A DNA stretch of 64,000 nt from CAMYLY01 sp036397755 (GCA_036397755.1 DASWII010000026.1:1-64000), one strand, 5' to 3'. Shown: positions 25,401 through 33,388, counted from the stretch's first letter. Notes: generated by a model not told the origin, from the letters alone. Numbers and translations are program-made.

Positions 25401-25934
25401 CACGAGCGGCAGCTCGAACACCAGGCCGAACGCCACCATGAGTTGTACCGCAAACGAGATGTATTCGTTCGCGGCGATCATGGTGTTGAGGTCCTCGCGG
25501 TTGAACATGAGGAGGAACTTGAGCGCGGCGGGCAGCACCCAGATATAGGCGATCATCAGTCCCGCAATGAACAGGAACACCGCGGCCCAGAGGATCGGGA
25601 TGATGAATTTGCGCTCGTGCTCGTACAGCGCCGGGGAGAAGAACCGCCATGCCTGGGCCAACACGACGGGCGCCGCGAGCACGAACCCGACCAAAATCGC
25701 CAGCTTCATCGTGATCATGAACGCGTCGGCCGGCTTCGTGATCAGCAGTTTGCCCTCGGGGAGATACGGCGCGACGGGCTGCTTCAGCAGCTCCAGCAGA
25801 TCCCACTGCTGGACCGCGTAGAAGCCGACGACCACACCCACCATCAAGGCGAGCAGGCTCCAGATGATCCGCCACCGCAATTCCTCGAGGTGATCGAGGA
25901 ACGGCATCTCGGCCGGTCCGCGGGCTCGGGTCAT
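22407..25934 (-). CDS. tatC: Fusion of TatC translocase with LptD-like outer-membrane protein
   Basis: 1175 aa in one uninterrupted frame. Residues 1-245 are a complete TatC: FLDHLEELRWRI, then six hydrophobic segments and RFFSPALYEHERKFI; TatC binds twin-arginine signal peptides in the inner membrane. At residues 240-268 follows TRRGRT plus a 20-residue hydrophobic stretch ending GTAHAQ, which looks like a signal peptide with an AXA cleavage site. The rest resembles the LptD/OstA family: an N-terminal jellyroll-like part (ITLFGATREILLRGAALV) and a long barrel with alternating strands and an aromatic-rich end. LptD inserts LPS at the outer membrane. No ATG, GTG or TTG lies at the junction. 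Third-last position of the tol-pal operon region. Confidence 0.88.
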   Translation of the reverse strand: MTRARGPAEMPFLDHLEELRWRIIWSLLALMVGVVVGFYAVQQWDLLELLKQPVAPYLPEGKLLITKPADAFMITMKLAILVGFVLAAPVVLAQAWRFFSPALYEHERKFIIPILWAAVFLFIAGLMIAYIWVLPAALKFLLMFNREDLNTMIAANEYISFAVQLMVAFGLVFELPLVMIMLSALGVVEPRTFEKQRAMAYLVLSVVAAVVTPADVASMLLMLGPLVLLYEAGILFGKLVTRRGRTIGAVLLALALAAGAGAGTAHAQEAQPPPRGRRQVEGGGGPQQDSLALPLDTAAARALGLPTAPSRSLPQPDSIMRALLTREGFIVTRYGGDSITLFGATREILLRGAALVEREQSILEAARVTFREAECSLYAEGAPALFDGGTVLTGEGMRYDTCLRRGRVAQALTSFKQSGVEWFLRGGLEIDSASTRVYGASNDVTSCNLPTPHYHFSTGNIKWVTNTIMVARPAVLYIRDVPIMWLPFIFQDMRPGRRSGILVPRFGLSDLIRPNDGYRRHVSNIGFYFAVNDYSDAQISLDWFAGNYLGVNGQLRYRWLDRFVAGGLSVSRLWEAGLEGQPGSRSLRLQWNHQQSFNQRTRLTADVDYATSARVVQRNTVDPFVQTATLGSRINFNKQFSWGTMALGGSLSQDLSNGGSSQTLPTFSLTPRPLDIGTLLTWSPSVSVTNTVTRHQGAGIPLAAAPVDGIVTTDTLFPIRRQSDLRFNTPLRVGRWNWQNSFSISDRYTNTPMELVLPDPANPDDSIVRVYGEDFQTAVDWNTGINLPTLFGSTWKLQPSLGIRNTTGGAFLIRNQYTNGAFVSQGKRLSFGASMTPTVFGFFPGVGPLARIRHAVSPIVSWSYAPEAEVPEAYARALDPRGLNVQRTSPALHQVSFGLSQTIEGKFRLAEGDTTTDERNVRKIKILSIQTSSVAYDFEQAKEEGRNGWTTQLVGNQFTSDLLPGFTVSMQHDLWNGPVGYDSTAFKPFLTSVSARFNISAATIRGIAGLVAGREPEPEDLANPQDMIEPVQPAGTATGPTTRLDPALNRGLGASGVRRGRGFQASVSYDDRRDRPRAIGDSLEVRPPNRTMGLTVGFSPSPNWSVSWNTQYNLTLKEFGQHVLRLDRDLHRWRATFAFTKAPNGNFAFNFFVTLTDEPEIQFQYDQRTVRRAGR

Positions 25935-25967
25935 CCGGGAAACACGTCGCCGGCCGGCCGGCGACCG

Positions 25968-26771
25968 TTACTCTTCGGGAGTGTTGAGCTTCGCCCGAGC
26001 CAGTTCCGCTTCATCGGACTGGGGGTATCCAGCGACCACTCGTTGGAAGTAGAGACGCGCCCCGTCTCGATCGTTGCGGCGCTCCGCCAGCAGTCCCAGG
26101 CGGTAAAGGGCCGTCGGCGCCCGCCGCGAGTCCTGGTGGTCCCGCGCCACGCGCTCGTAGGCAGGCACGGCCGAGTCGGGAGCCGTCGACTCCCAGGACT
26201 CTCCGATGAAGAACCAGGCATCCGCGGCCAGTGGATCACTAGGGTAGTCGTTCACCAGCTGCGTGAAGCCGGCGCGGGCGGTCGTGGGGCTTCCCCGGCG
26301 CAATTGCTGGAGGGAAAGGTCGTGCAATTCCCGCGCGGTCGGCCCGCCGGCCCCGCCCGGCGCCACCATCCGACCACTGTCGCCGGGCTGCGCGGCGCCA
26401 CTGACGGTGGGCGGCGCCTGGCTCAATCGCTGGTCGACCTGGCGGCGCAGCTCTGTGAGCCGCTGCTGGCTTTGGCCCGTGAGCTCCTGCACCTGCACGA
26501 GTTGGCGCTGCACCGACGTCATGTCGCTCTGCATGGTGCCCTGGAAGCTCATGAACCGCCGTTGCAGCTGCGCCAGAGAGTCCAGAGCTTCCCGCTGCGT
26601 GGCGATGATCTCCGCAAGCAAGGCAGCCCGCACCGAATCGGCGCGGGCTGCCTCCACCTGCATCTCCTGCATCCGCTGAAGCTGCCCCTCGACCCGCCGA
26701 ATATCACTCTTGAGCGCGCATCCTCCGAGCAGGATGCTGGTCGATGCTGCGAGCAGGCTCAGCCGCTTCAC
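25968..26771 (-). CDS. ybgF: Tol-Pal associated TPR lipoprotein (YbgF/CpoB)
   Basis: 267 aa. Signal peptide with lipobox LLGGC, then a coiled-coil region (residues about 25-115, many Gln/Arg/Leu heptads) and C-terminal TPRs (ARELHDLSLQQLRRGSPTTARAGF; ADAWFFIGESWESTA). In E. coli CpoB links Tol-Pal action to peptidoglycan synthesis at division. ATG 26771 overlaps the pal stop by 4 nt. Having a lipobox differs from the soluble E. coli protein. Confidence 0.9.
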   Translation of the reverse strand: MKRLSLLAASTSILLGGCALKSDIRRVEGQLQRMQEMQVEAARADSVRAALLAEIIATQREALDSLAQLQRRFMSFQGTMQSDMTSVQRQLVQVQELTGQSQQRLTELRRQVDQRLSQAPPTVSGAAQPGDSGRMVAPGGAGGPTARELHDLSLQQLRRGSPTTARAGFTQLVNDYPSDPLAADAWFFIGESWESTAPDSAVPAYERVARDHQDSRRAPTALYRLGLLAERRNDRDGARLYFQRVVAGYPQSDEAELARAKLNTPEE

Positions 26772-27397
26772 ATGCCCGGCCGGACCAACCGGTCGCCGCC
26801 CGCCGTGATCCGAAACTCGTCACGCCGGTTAGCGGCCCAGGCTTCTTCATTGCTCCGGGCGTCCACGGGGTCTTCCTCCCCGCGAGACATCACCGTGATG
26901 CGATCCGCGGCAATCCCCCGATTCACCAGGAAATCGCGCGCGGCGATGGCGCGGCGGTTGCCCAGATTCACGTTGTACTCGTCAGACCCGCGCTCGTCGC
27001 AGTGCCCCACGATCTCGATGCGGAGCCCTGGATTCGCCTGGAGAACGGCGAGCTTCTGCATCAGGACCTCCGTGTCATCGCCGGCCCGAATCGCGGACTT
27101 GTCGTAGTCGAAGTGCACCCGACGGCCGAGCATCTCGGTCACCTCGCGCGTGATCGCGGCGATGCGCGCGGCCTCGGCTTCACGCTCACGGCCGACACGC
27201 TCCTCCTCCATCATCCGGGCCCGCTCGATCGAATCCCGGCGCGCCTGCTCGCGCGCGATCGAGTCGCGGCGCGCCTGCTCGCGCGCGATCGAATCGGGAT
27301 CCGGTCCGGGCGCCACTTCGGGCGGCTGCGGACGTCCACAGGCCGCGGCCAGCACCATCGCCACGACTCCCAGCGTCATTGCATGCTTGAGTTTCAT
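26768..27397 (-). CDS. pal: Peptidoglycan-associated lipoprotein Pal
   Basis: 209 aa. Lipoprotein signal MKLKHAMTLGVVAMVLAAAC. A charged helix with repeated DSIAREQARR (residues about 35-62) leads to the OmpA-like domain: VHFDYDKSAIR, EIVGHCDERGSDEYN and NRRDEFRITAGG carry the peptidoglycan-binding pattern. It anchors the outer membrane to the wall and partners with TolB. GGAG lies 5 nt before the ATG. It sits between tolB and ybgF. Confidence 0.96.
   Translation of the reverse strand: MKLKHAMTLGVVAMVLAAACGRPQPPEVAPGPDPDSIAREQARRDSIAREQARRDSIERARMMEEERVGREREAEAARIAAITREVTEMLGRRVHFDYDKSAIRAGDDTEVLMQKLAVLQANPGLRIEIVGHCDERGSDEYNVNLGNRRAIAARDFLVNRGIAADRITVMSRGEEDPVDARSNEEAWAANRRDEFRITAGGDRLVRPGM
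27231..27290. repeat. Two 30-bp direct repeats inside pal
   Basis: Units at 27231-27260 and 27261-27290 differ at a few bases and encode the decapeptide DSIAREQARR, with a partial third copy following. In-frame, so it lengthens the linker helix between the lipid anchor and the OmpA domain. Confidence 0.75.
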
Positions 27398-27410
27398 CGT
27401 CGCTCCAGGT

Positions 27411-28763
27411 CTAACGTTCGAACTCGTCTGTTAGCCGCGGGGACCAGGACGGCAACCGCGTGTTGCCGATTCTCGTGAGCTGCCGGATCCTCCCCGTCTC
27501 CACATCGATCACCCACAGTTGGCGCGTCCCCGTGCGGCTCGACACGAACGCGATGTGGCGCCCATCCGGCGCCCACGTGGGATCCTCATTACGCCCAGCA
27601 CTCGTCAACTGCTTCACCACCCGCGACCGCGTCTCCATGATGAACACTTGCGGACTGCCGGCCACGTCGCGGTGAAACACCAGCCGCGTTCCGTCCGGCG
27701 ACCACTCCGGCGCATACGAGGCGCCGGTTTCCCCATAGTCAAACGGCGCGAACAACTCCTGCCCCGTTCCGTCCGCCGCCATCACGTAGATCTGCGGCAA
27801 CCCCGCCCGCGTGGAAACGAACGCAATCTGCCGTCCGTCCGGGCTGAATGTCGGTGAAAGGTTATCGGAGAACCTCCCCACCGTCAAGCGCTGTAAGCAA
27901 CAGTCGCGTCGCACGTTATAGCGATAGAGATCGGTGCCCTCCGCATCGCTTCGCGCGAACACGACCAGCTCACCGTCGGGAGAGAACGTCGGGGTGTAGT
28001 TGAGCGCCGTGAGGGTGGGCTGCAACACGCGGTACCCACCGTCAACGAAGTCGTGGAGCACCACCCGTCCACCCCGCTCGTACAGCGCCGTGTACACCAC
28101 GCGCCGCCCCGAGGGATCCCAGTCCACGGAAAACGCCGTGTCGGCCGGTTGCGACACGACCGTCAGGCCGGCCCCGTCCGCATCGACACGGTACGCCCGG
28201 CGGTCGCTGACGAACACGAGGCTCGACGCCGCGAACCCGGGCTCCGCGGTCACGGCCCTGACGATCTCGTCGGCCGCACGGTGCACCGACATGCGGAACG
28301 CCCGCGCCGCCGGATCGTCTCCCGCGATCGTGAGGCGTCGTCGCACCGACTCCCCCCGGACGTCGTAGAGCGACACCGCGATCGTGCCGTCGCCGGTCTG
28401 CTCGACGTCAACGGCAAAATCCGCCCCCAAGGTGGCATACAGCGGGTAGTTGACGAAGCGCGCGGGGGTTCCATTCCCGCCGCCGCTGTCGGTGGGCGCG
28501 TGGAGCGTCGCATAGAGTCGCTCGCCGCCCGGCAGCACGATGATCTCGAAATGATCGCTGTAGTCCAGATCGCGCTGCAGAATCACCTGCACCGAGTCCA
28601 CCAGGGCTCCGGCCTCCGCGCGCAACACCAGCAACCCCGGTCGCACACCGGGCGTGTACGTAATCCCGATCCGCACGCCTTGCTCGACCGGCGGCACCGT
28701 GTCCTGCGCCGCCGCGGTCTGGCCCGCAAGCGGGAGGGCCAGAGCGAGCCAGCCACCTGACAT
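27411..28763 (-). CDS. tolB: Tol-Pal system beta-propeller protein TolB
   Basis: 450 aa. Signal peptide MSGGWLALALPLAGQTAAAQ, then an N-terminal alpha/beta domain, then WD40-like PD40 beta-propeller repeats (LTALNYTPTFSPDGELVVFAR; RFSDNLSPTFSPDGRQIAFVS; GASYAPEWSPDGTRLVFHR; GRNEDPTWAPDGRHIAFVS). Periplasmic partner of Pal and TolA. ATG 28763 has GAGG 6 nt upstream, better than GTG 28784 next to the tolA stop. Confidence 0.94.
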   Translation of the reverse strand: MSGGWLALALPLAGQTAAAQDTVPPVEQGVRIGITYTPGVRPGLLVLRAEAGALVDSVQVILQRDLDYSDHFEIIVLPGGERLYATLHAPTDSGGGNGTPARFVNYPLYATLGADFAVDVEQTGDGTIAVSLYDVRGESVRRRLTIAGDDPAARAFRMSVHRAADEIVRAVTAEPGFAASSLVFVSDRRAYRVDADGAGLTVVSQPADTAFSVDWDPSGRRVVYTALYERGGRVVLHDFVDGGYRVLQPTLTALNYTPTFSPDGELVVFARSDAEGTDLYRYNVRRDCCLQRLTVGRFSDNLSPTFSPDGRQIAFVSTRAGLPQIYVMAADGTGQELFAPFDYGETGASYAPEWSPDGTRLVFHRDVAGSPQVFIMETRSRVVKQLTSAGRNEDPTWAPDGRHIAFVSSRTGTRQLWVIDVETGRIRQLTRIGNTRLPSWSPRLTDEFER

Positions 28764-28785
28764 GCCAGTCCTCAGGATACCCACG

Positions 28786-29481
28786 TCAGCGCGCCGTGGA
28801 GGGATCGAAGAAGAAGCTCACCGGAAGCACGTCCGCCGCATAGCCCTCGGGGAGCGCGCCGAAGTGCGGCGCCGCCGCCTCGATGGCCCCCTGCGCCTCG
28901 AGATCGAAGCCGAAATTTCCGGAGCGGCGCACGAACTGGAAGTTCGAGATCGTTCCGTCGCGGTGCACGAAGAACATGACCTCGGCTCGCAACGACACAT
29001 TCCCCGGTGGTCGCTGCCACTGCCGGTACACTTGCGCCACGATGTTGCGCAGGTACTCCGGGTGGGGGAACTCGACGCCGGTCGTCTTGACGGTATGGGC
29101 GTCGCTTCCCGTCGAGGGTTCCACGTCGGGCGCCGCCTCCACCGGGTTGGTGCGGGGCGCAGGCTCCTTTTCCGCCGGAGCGGGCGTGGGGGGCGGGGGC
29201 GTCGGCGCCACGGACGTCCGCCGCGGCCGCTGATTCTCCACGGGGGCCGGCCGCTCGGCCGGGCGCTGTATGGCTTCCGGCGCCCGGCGTTGCTCCGTCG
29301 CCACCCGCGGGGCCGCCACCAAATCGACACGGTAGACCGGCGGCGCCATGCGGTCCCGCAGCGCCGGCGCGGAGAACAGCACCACGACGGCGGTCCCGTG
29401 CAGCGCGACGGACCCCGCCAGGGCCAGCCCCGACCCGCGGGAGCGGCCGCGACGTCGGCCCCCGACGCGCGGAGACTTCAC
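28786..29481 (-). CDS. tolA: TolA/TonB-like energy transducer
   Basis: 231 aa. One N-terminal membrane helix (LALAGSVALHGTAVVVLF), a Pro/Ala/Glu-rich periplasmic spacer (about residues 50-125), and a C-terminal TonB/TolA-like domain (VYRQWQRPPGNVSLRAEVMFFVHRDG; FDLEAQGAIEAAAPHFGALP). Couples the TolQR motor to TolB-Pal. GTG 29481 overlaps the tolR stop as GTGA. Position in tolQ-tolR-x-tolB makes TolA the best name; sequence alone would allow TonB. Confidence 0.88.
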   Translation of the reverse strand: MKSPRVGGRRRGRSRGSGLALAGSVALHGTAVVVLFSAPALRDRMAPPVYRVDLVAAPRVATEQRRAPEAIQRPAERPAPVENQRPRRTSVAPTPPPPTPAPAEKEPAPRTNPVEAAPDVEPSTGSDAHTVKTTGVEFPHPEYLRNIVAQVYRQWQRPPGNVSLRAEVMFFVHRDGTISNFQFVRRSGNFGFDLEAQGAIEAAAPHFGALPEGYAADVLPVSFFFDPSTAR

Positions 29482-29885
29482 CTCCCAAGTTCCTCCGCTT
29501 CGGCCACGAGCCCCACGTCGCCGATTCCCGCGCTGCGCATGATGGCCAGGACACGCACGACGGCACCGTAGTTCACGCGCTGATCGGCGCGCAAATACAC
29601 GCCGCTGGGCTTCCGCGCCTGGACGATGGCCGGGAACGTCGCCCGAAAGCTCTCGATCGACAACGGCGTTTCGTCCACGAAGATGCGCCCCTCACGGTCC
29701 ACCGACACGACCAGGCCCTCCTTGGGCTGGAGCGGCCGGGCTTCCGCGCGGGGCAGCTGCACGTCCACGCCTCCCTGCATGATCGGCGCGGTGATCATAA
29801 AGATGATCAGCAGCACGAACGCCACGTCCACCAGCGACGTCACGTTGATGTCCGCCGACAATGAGAGATCGCTGAACTTGCGCAT
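29478..29885 (-). CDS. tolR: ExbD/TolR biopolymer transport protein
   Basis: 135 aa. One membrane helix with the family proton-path Asp in INVTSLVDVAFVLLIIFMIT, then a periplasmic domain (YLRADQRVNYGAVVRVLAIMRSAG). Forms the proton-driven motor with TolQ. ATG 29885 follows the tolQ stop by 1 nt and has a GAGGGGAG site upstream; earlier in-frame starts lie inside tolQ. Confidence 0.94.
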   Translation of the reverse strand: MRKFSDLSLSADINVTSLVDVAFVLLIIFMITAPIMQGGVDVQLPRAEARPLQPKEGLVVSVDREGRIFVDETPLSIESFRATFPAIVQARKPSGVYLRADQRVNYGAVVRVLAIMRSAGIGDVGLVAEAEELGR

Positions 29886-29886
29886 G

Positions 29887-30603
29887 TCAGATTCTCCCCT
29901 CCCGCGCCATGGTGCCGACGATCTCCTGCGCAAACCCCTCGAGCTCGCCCGTGAACGCGCCGAGGCGCGACACGAAGAGGTTGTAGGCGATCACGGCGGG
30001 GATCGCGACGGCGAGTCCAAACACCGTGGTGACGAGCGCCTCCGCGACACCGGGGGCAACCGCCGAGATGTTGCCGGAGCCTCCCGCGGCGATCCCCAAA
30101 AAGGCATCCATCACGCCGAGCACCGTGCCGAGCAGCCCCAGCAACGGACTCACCGACCCGATGGTCGCCAACCATGCTATAAACCTCGCCATGAGGTCGC
30201 GTTCCGCGCTCACCTCCTTCGCGAGCATCATCCGCAACACTTCGAGCTGGGTGGCACTGAGCACGCCTTCCTTGCTGCCACGTTCCTCCGTAAGCGCACC
30301 GGGCCGCAGCTCGGAGAAGAAGTTGATGCCCTCGCGCAGCAGGCGTCCGTAGGGTGACGGCGGGAGCTTCATGACGGCATGATAGGCGTCCTCCAACCGG
30401 TTGGTGCGTTCGAGCGACGTGAAGAAGCGGTCTCCCAGCTTCCGCACACCGCGAAGCTGCACCCATTTGAGCACGATGATAAACCAGCTGACCACCGAGA
30501 AGACGGCCAGGACGGTCAGGACGATCATCGTGGCGCGGCTCGAATTGGTCACCAACTCCCACGGCGTCGTGGGCATCGCGCCGCCCACCTGAAGGAGGAT
30601 CAT
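29887..30603 (-). CDS. tolQ: MotA/TolQ/ExbB proton channel protein
   Basis: 238 aa with three hydrophobic segments. Near the end stands the family signature (IGSVSPLLGLLGTVLGVMDAF; EALVTTVFGLAVAIPAVIAYN). It conducts protons with TolR. ATG 30603 overlaps the upstream epimerase stop as ATGA, so it is translated next to a sugar-nucleotide enzyme. It is the first of six tol-pal genes. Confidence 0.94.
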   Translation of the reverse strand: MILLQVGGAMPTTPWELVTNSSRATMIVLTVLAVFSVVSWFIIVLKWVQLRGVRKLGDRFFTSLERTNRLEDAYHAVMKLPPSPYGRLLREGINFFSELRPGALTEERGSKEGVLSATQLEVLRMMLAKEVSAERDLMARFIAWLATIGSVSPLLGLLGTVLGVMDAFLGIAAGGSGNISAVAPGVAEALVTTVFGLAVAIPAVIAYNLFVSRLGAFTGELEGFAQEIVGTMAREGRI

Positions 30604-31550
30604 TCGCGCTCTCCCGCTATCCACTCAAAGGTTTGTCGAAGGCCCTCGTGCAGCGCGACCTCCGGGTGCCACTGCCAGTCACGCGCGGCCTTGCCCACGT
30701 CCACGGCGCTCCGGAGCAACTCTCCGGCACGCGGGGGCGCGTGCGTCACCGACACGTCCCGCCCGACCGCCGCGAAGAGCGCCTTGGCGAGCTCGTGCAC
30801 GCTCGTCTCCACACCGGTTCCCACGTTGACCGCGACGTCGTCGATCGTGTGCAACGTGGGTGGCGTCCACCGCGTGGCCGCCACGTTGGCGCGGGCGACG
30901 TCCTTCACAAAGACGTAGTCGCGCGTCTGCGCGCCGTCACCGAACACGGTAATCGGGCGGCCGTCGAGCAGGCGGCTGCAAAAGATGGCCACCACCCCCG
31001 CCTCGCCATGCGGGTTCTGCCGAGGGCCGTACACGTTCGCGTAGCGGAGGGCGACCGTCTGCATGCCGTGCAATTGCGTGTACGCGGCGAGGTAGTACTC
31101 GGACCCCAACTTGCTCACACCGTAGGGCGAGATGGGCAGAAGCCGCGCGGTTTCGCGGTGCGGAAGGTCGTCGCTCTCGCCGTACACGACCCCCCCCGAT
31201 GACGCGAAGACGACGCGCCGCGTGCCCCCCGCGCGCGCCCCCTCCAACAGGTTGACGAGTCCCAGCAGGTTGACCTGCGCGTCGAATCCCGGATCCTCGA
31301 CCGAGACCCGTACGTCCATCTGGGCCGCATGATGGTTCAAGACCGTGAAGCCCCCGTCCGCCAGCAGTTCGCGCGCCTCGGCGGAACGGACATCCGCCTG
31401 CAGGAACGTCGCCCCCGGCGGGACGTTCTCGCGGCGCCCGCTGGACAAGTCGTCGAGGACGGTCACGTCATACCCCTCGGCGAGGTAGCGGTCCGCCACG
31501 TGCGAGCCGATGAAACCCGCTCCACCCGTTACCAAGACTCGATCAGTCAT
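30600..31550 (-). CDS. NAD-dependent sugar-nucleotide epimerase/dehydratase
   Basis: 316 aa, short-chain extended SDR. Rossmann motif VTGGAGFIGSHVADRYL, catalytic Ser-Ser then SPYGVSKLGSEYY (YxxxK), and the C-terminal sugar-nucleotide region RYANVYGPRQNP. Most like UDP-glucose 4-epimerase; the exact sugar is not settled. Its stop overlaps tolQ by 4 nt, so it appears to head the tol-pal operon. No clear promoter seen in the 160 bp upstream. Confidence 0.88.
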   Translation of the reverse strand: MTDRVLVTGGAGFIGSHVADRYLAEGYDVTVLDDLSSGRRENVPPGATFLQADVRSAEARELLADGGFTVLNHHAAQMDVRVSVEDPGFDAQVNLLGLVNLLEGARAGGTRRVVFASSGGVVYGESDDLPHRETARLLPISPYGVSKLGSEYYLAAYTQLHGMQTVALRYANVYGPRQNPHGEAGVVAIFCSRLLDGRPITVFGDGAQTRDYVFVKDVARANVAATRWTPPTLHTIDDVAVNVGTGVETSVHELAKALFAAVGRDVSVTHAPPRAGELLRSAVDVGKAARDWQWHPEVALHEGLRQTFEWIAGERE

Positions 31551-31627
31551 GTGCTCCCGTCATCGGTTCGTCGTTCGCGCCAAAGTTACCGCGGCGCGGC
31601 GCCTCCGTGTACACCGCACGCGCAACA

Positions 31628-31655
31628 GCGGAACGGCCGCAAGCGACCGTTCCGC
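31628..31655. terminator. Hairpin between LysM gene and epimerase
   Basis: 9-bp perfect stem, GCGGAACGG (31628-31636) with CCGTTCCGC (31647-31655), 10-base loop, about 56 bp after the LysM-gene stop. No T-tract; possible terminator or transcript end. Confidence 0.5.
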
Positions 31656-31710
31656 CGTCGAGTTCGATTGCCTTGATTGGGGCGGAATTAGGAGACCGCC
31701 CGCCTCTGAT

Positions 31711-32841
31711 CTATGACGGCATCTTGCGGACGATGCGCACCGCCGCGCCCGTCCCAACGCCCAAATCACGAATGCCCATCACGATACCGGACGACGAATT
31801 CTCGCGCAGATGGACCACCTGCAGGGTCCCGACGATCCGCATCTCCGCCCCACTGGGATCGGGGGCTTCCATCACGAACACGTCACCGAGCGAAACGCCG
31901 TCGGTCCGCCCGACGTCCAAGAAGACCACACGCTGCTGGCCCGGCAGCGGGTTCTCGTCCCGCGAGGCCACAACCGTGCCGGTAAGAGCGATGTCCGTCG
32001 GCACCGGCGCCACCCGCCCCGGATCGCGGAACGGTTCGAGCGGGAGCACCGTGCTGCCGTCACTCACTGAGTTGTACTGCTGCACCAGCTGGGCGATAAC
32101 TCGGCCGTTCTCGCCAGCCCGCCGCACGACGAGGAGCCCGCTCGGTCGCACGATGTGCCCCCAGCCTTGTACGGCGCCGCCCGTCTGCGCCGCGAGGAGG
32201 GAGTCACCCACCGCGTAGGACCCGCCCAGCGGCGGTTCGACTTCCACCTCCTGGTAGACCATTGCCGACGAGGACTCGCGCACTCGCCTGATCGTCGCCC
32301 GGCCCACGATGCCAGTGATCCTGCCCCACGGGAGCTCATCACCCTCCGTGAGGAATCCCGCGGCATAAAACGTCCCCCGGCTCACCGGACGGGGCTCGAT
32401 GCGGCCGACATCCGTCGAGATGGCCGTGCCGCGTTCGCTGCGCACGAAGATCGTCGGCCCCATCTGCGACGGCGGCGGTGGTGGTGGCGCGGCGCCGGCC
32501 AACTCCGGTGGGGCCACGCGGACGATCGACTCCTCCTGCACCTCGGGCTCAGGAGCCGGTTCGATATCCCGCTGGACCTCGGGCTCCGGCATCGGCATCA
32601 GCCGGAGCTGCTCGCCCGGGAAGATCCAGTGCGGATCCTCGACCACGTCCGTGTTGAGGCGATAGATCTCCGGCCACAGGAACGGATCGCCGAAGTAGTT
32701 GGCCGCGATCGCCCACAGGGTTTCCCCCTCGACAACCACGTGACTGGTCGCCTGCTGGCCTGCCGCCCCGCGCGGCACGAGCATCGCCGCCGCCGCGACG
32801 CATGCCAGCGCGCTAGAACGGAAGATCGTCATCTTCCTCAT
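31711..32841 (-). CDS. Secreted LysM-domain protein
   Basis: 376 aa. Signal peptide (MRKMTIFRSSALACVAAAAM, cleavage after AAG), then one LysM domain (VVEGETLWAIAANYFGDPFLWPEIYRLN ... IFPGEQLRLMP), which binds glycan of peptidoglycan. A Pro-rich linker and a beta-rich C-terminal part without a known name follow. ATG 32841 has GGAGG 6 nt upstream and overlaps the ssb C-terminus by 29 nt. Probable role at the cell wall; no enzymatic domain seen. Confidence 0.85.
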   Translation of the reverse strand: MRKMTIFRSSALACVAAAAMLVPRGAAGQQATSHVVVEGETLWAIAANYFGDPFLWPEIYRLNTDVVEDPHWIFPGEQLRLMPMPEPEVQRDIEPAPEPEVQEESIVRVAPPELAGAAPPPPPPSQMGPTIFVRSERGTAISTDVGRIEPRPVSRGTFYAAGFLTEGDELPWGRITGIVGRATIRRVRESSSAMVYQEVEVEPPLGGSYAVGDSLLAAQTGGAVQGWGHIVRPSGLLVVRRAGENGRVIAQLVQQYNSVSDGSTVLPLEPFRDPGRVAPVPTDIALTGTVVASRDENPLPGQQRVVFLDVGRTDGVSLGDVFVMEAPDPSGAEMRIVGTLQVVHLRENSSSGIVMGIRDLGVGTGAAVRIVRKMPS

Positions 32842-33289
32842 CGAGTGCCTCCGGGAAGTCGTCATATGACCCTGCTTCGCCCGTTCCCGCGCTCGCAGCG
32901 GCCGGCACCGCCCGCTCGGGTGCCGCGCCACCTTCCGCGCCGCCTCGGGGGGACAACATGATCATCTCTCGTGCCGTTATCTCCGTCGAGTACCGCGTGT
33001 TCCCTTCGCGATCTTCCCACGTGCGATACTCGACCCGCCCCTCGATGTACACCCGATCACCCTTCTTGAGGTATTTCTCGGCCGTATCGGCCAACTGCGA
33101 CCCACGGTTGTTCCACAACACGACTCGATGCCACTCGGTCTTTTCCTGTCGCTCCCCCGACTGCGTCGACCACGACCGGCTGGTGGCCACTGACAGCGTG
33201 GCGACCCTCGCCCCCCCTGCGGTGCTGCGCACTTCTGGATCGGCCCCAAGGTTCCCGATCAACTGGACCTTGTTGAGACTACGGCTCAC
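32813..33289 (-). CDS. ssb: Single-stranded DNA-binding protein
   Basis: 158 aa. OB fold (LNKVQLIGNLGADPEVRST; TEWHRVVLWN; YIEGRVEYRTW) and the acidic C-terminal tip EEDDDLPF that recruits repair and replication proteins. GTG 33289 with GGAGGT upstream. Own near-consensus promoter; the LysM gene follows with overlap. Confidence 0.97.
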   Translation of the reverse strand: MSRSLNKVQLIGNLGADPEVRSTAGGARVATLSVATSRSWSTQSGERQEKTEWHRVVLWNNRGSQLADTAEKYLKKGDRVYIEGRVEYRTWEDREGNTRYSTEITAREMIMLSPRGGAEGGAAPERAVPAAASAGTGEAGSYDDFPEALDEEDDDLPF

Positions 33290-33333
33290 AACTACCTCCC
33301 CACGTGACGGAGCGGGACCCGGGACGGACGCAA

Positions 33334-33362
33334 ACTATAGGCGCTTTAAGTCCTTTTGTCAA
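33334..33362 (-). promoter_or_regulatory. Near-consensus promoter for ssb
   Basis: Minus-strand TTGACA (33357-33362), 17-nt spacer, TATAGT (33334-33339). It lies in the gap after the rimI stop at 33389. Predicted leader about 38 nt. Confidence 0.85.
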
Positions 33363-33388
33363 CCAAACATACGCGATTCGGACCCGAT

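Noticed and set aside
30600..30700. Alternative upstream start of tolQ at 30624
   Set aside because: It would overlap the epimerase by 25 nt; ATG 30603 with ATGA overlap fits the pattern of the region.
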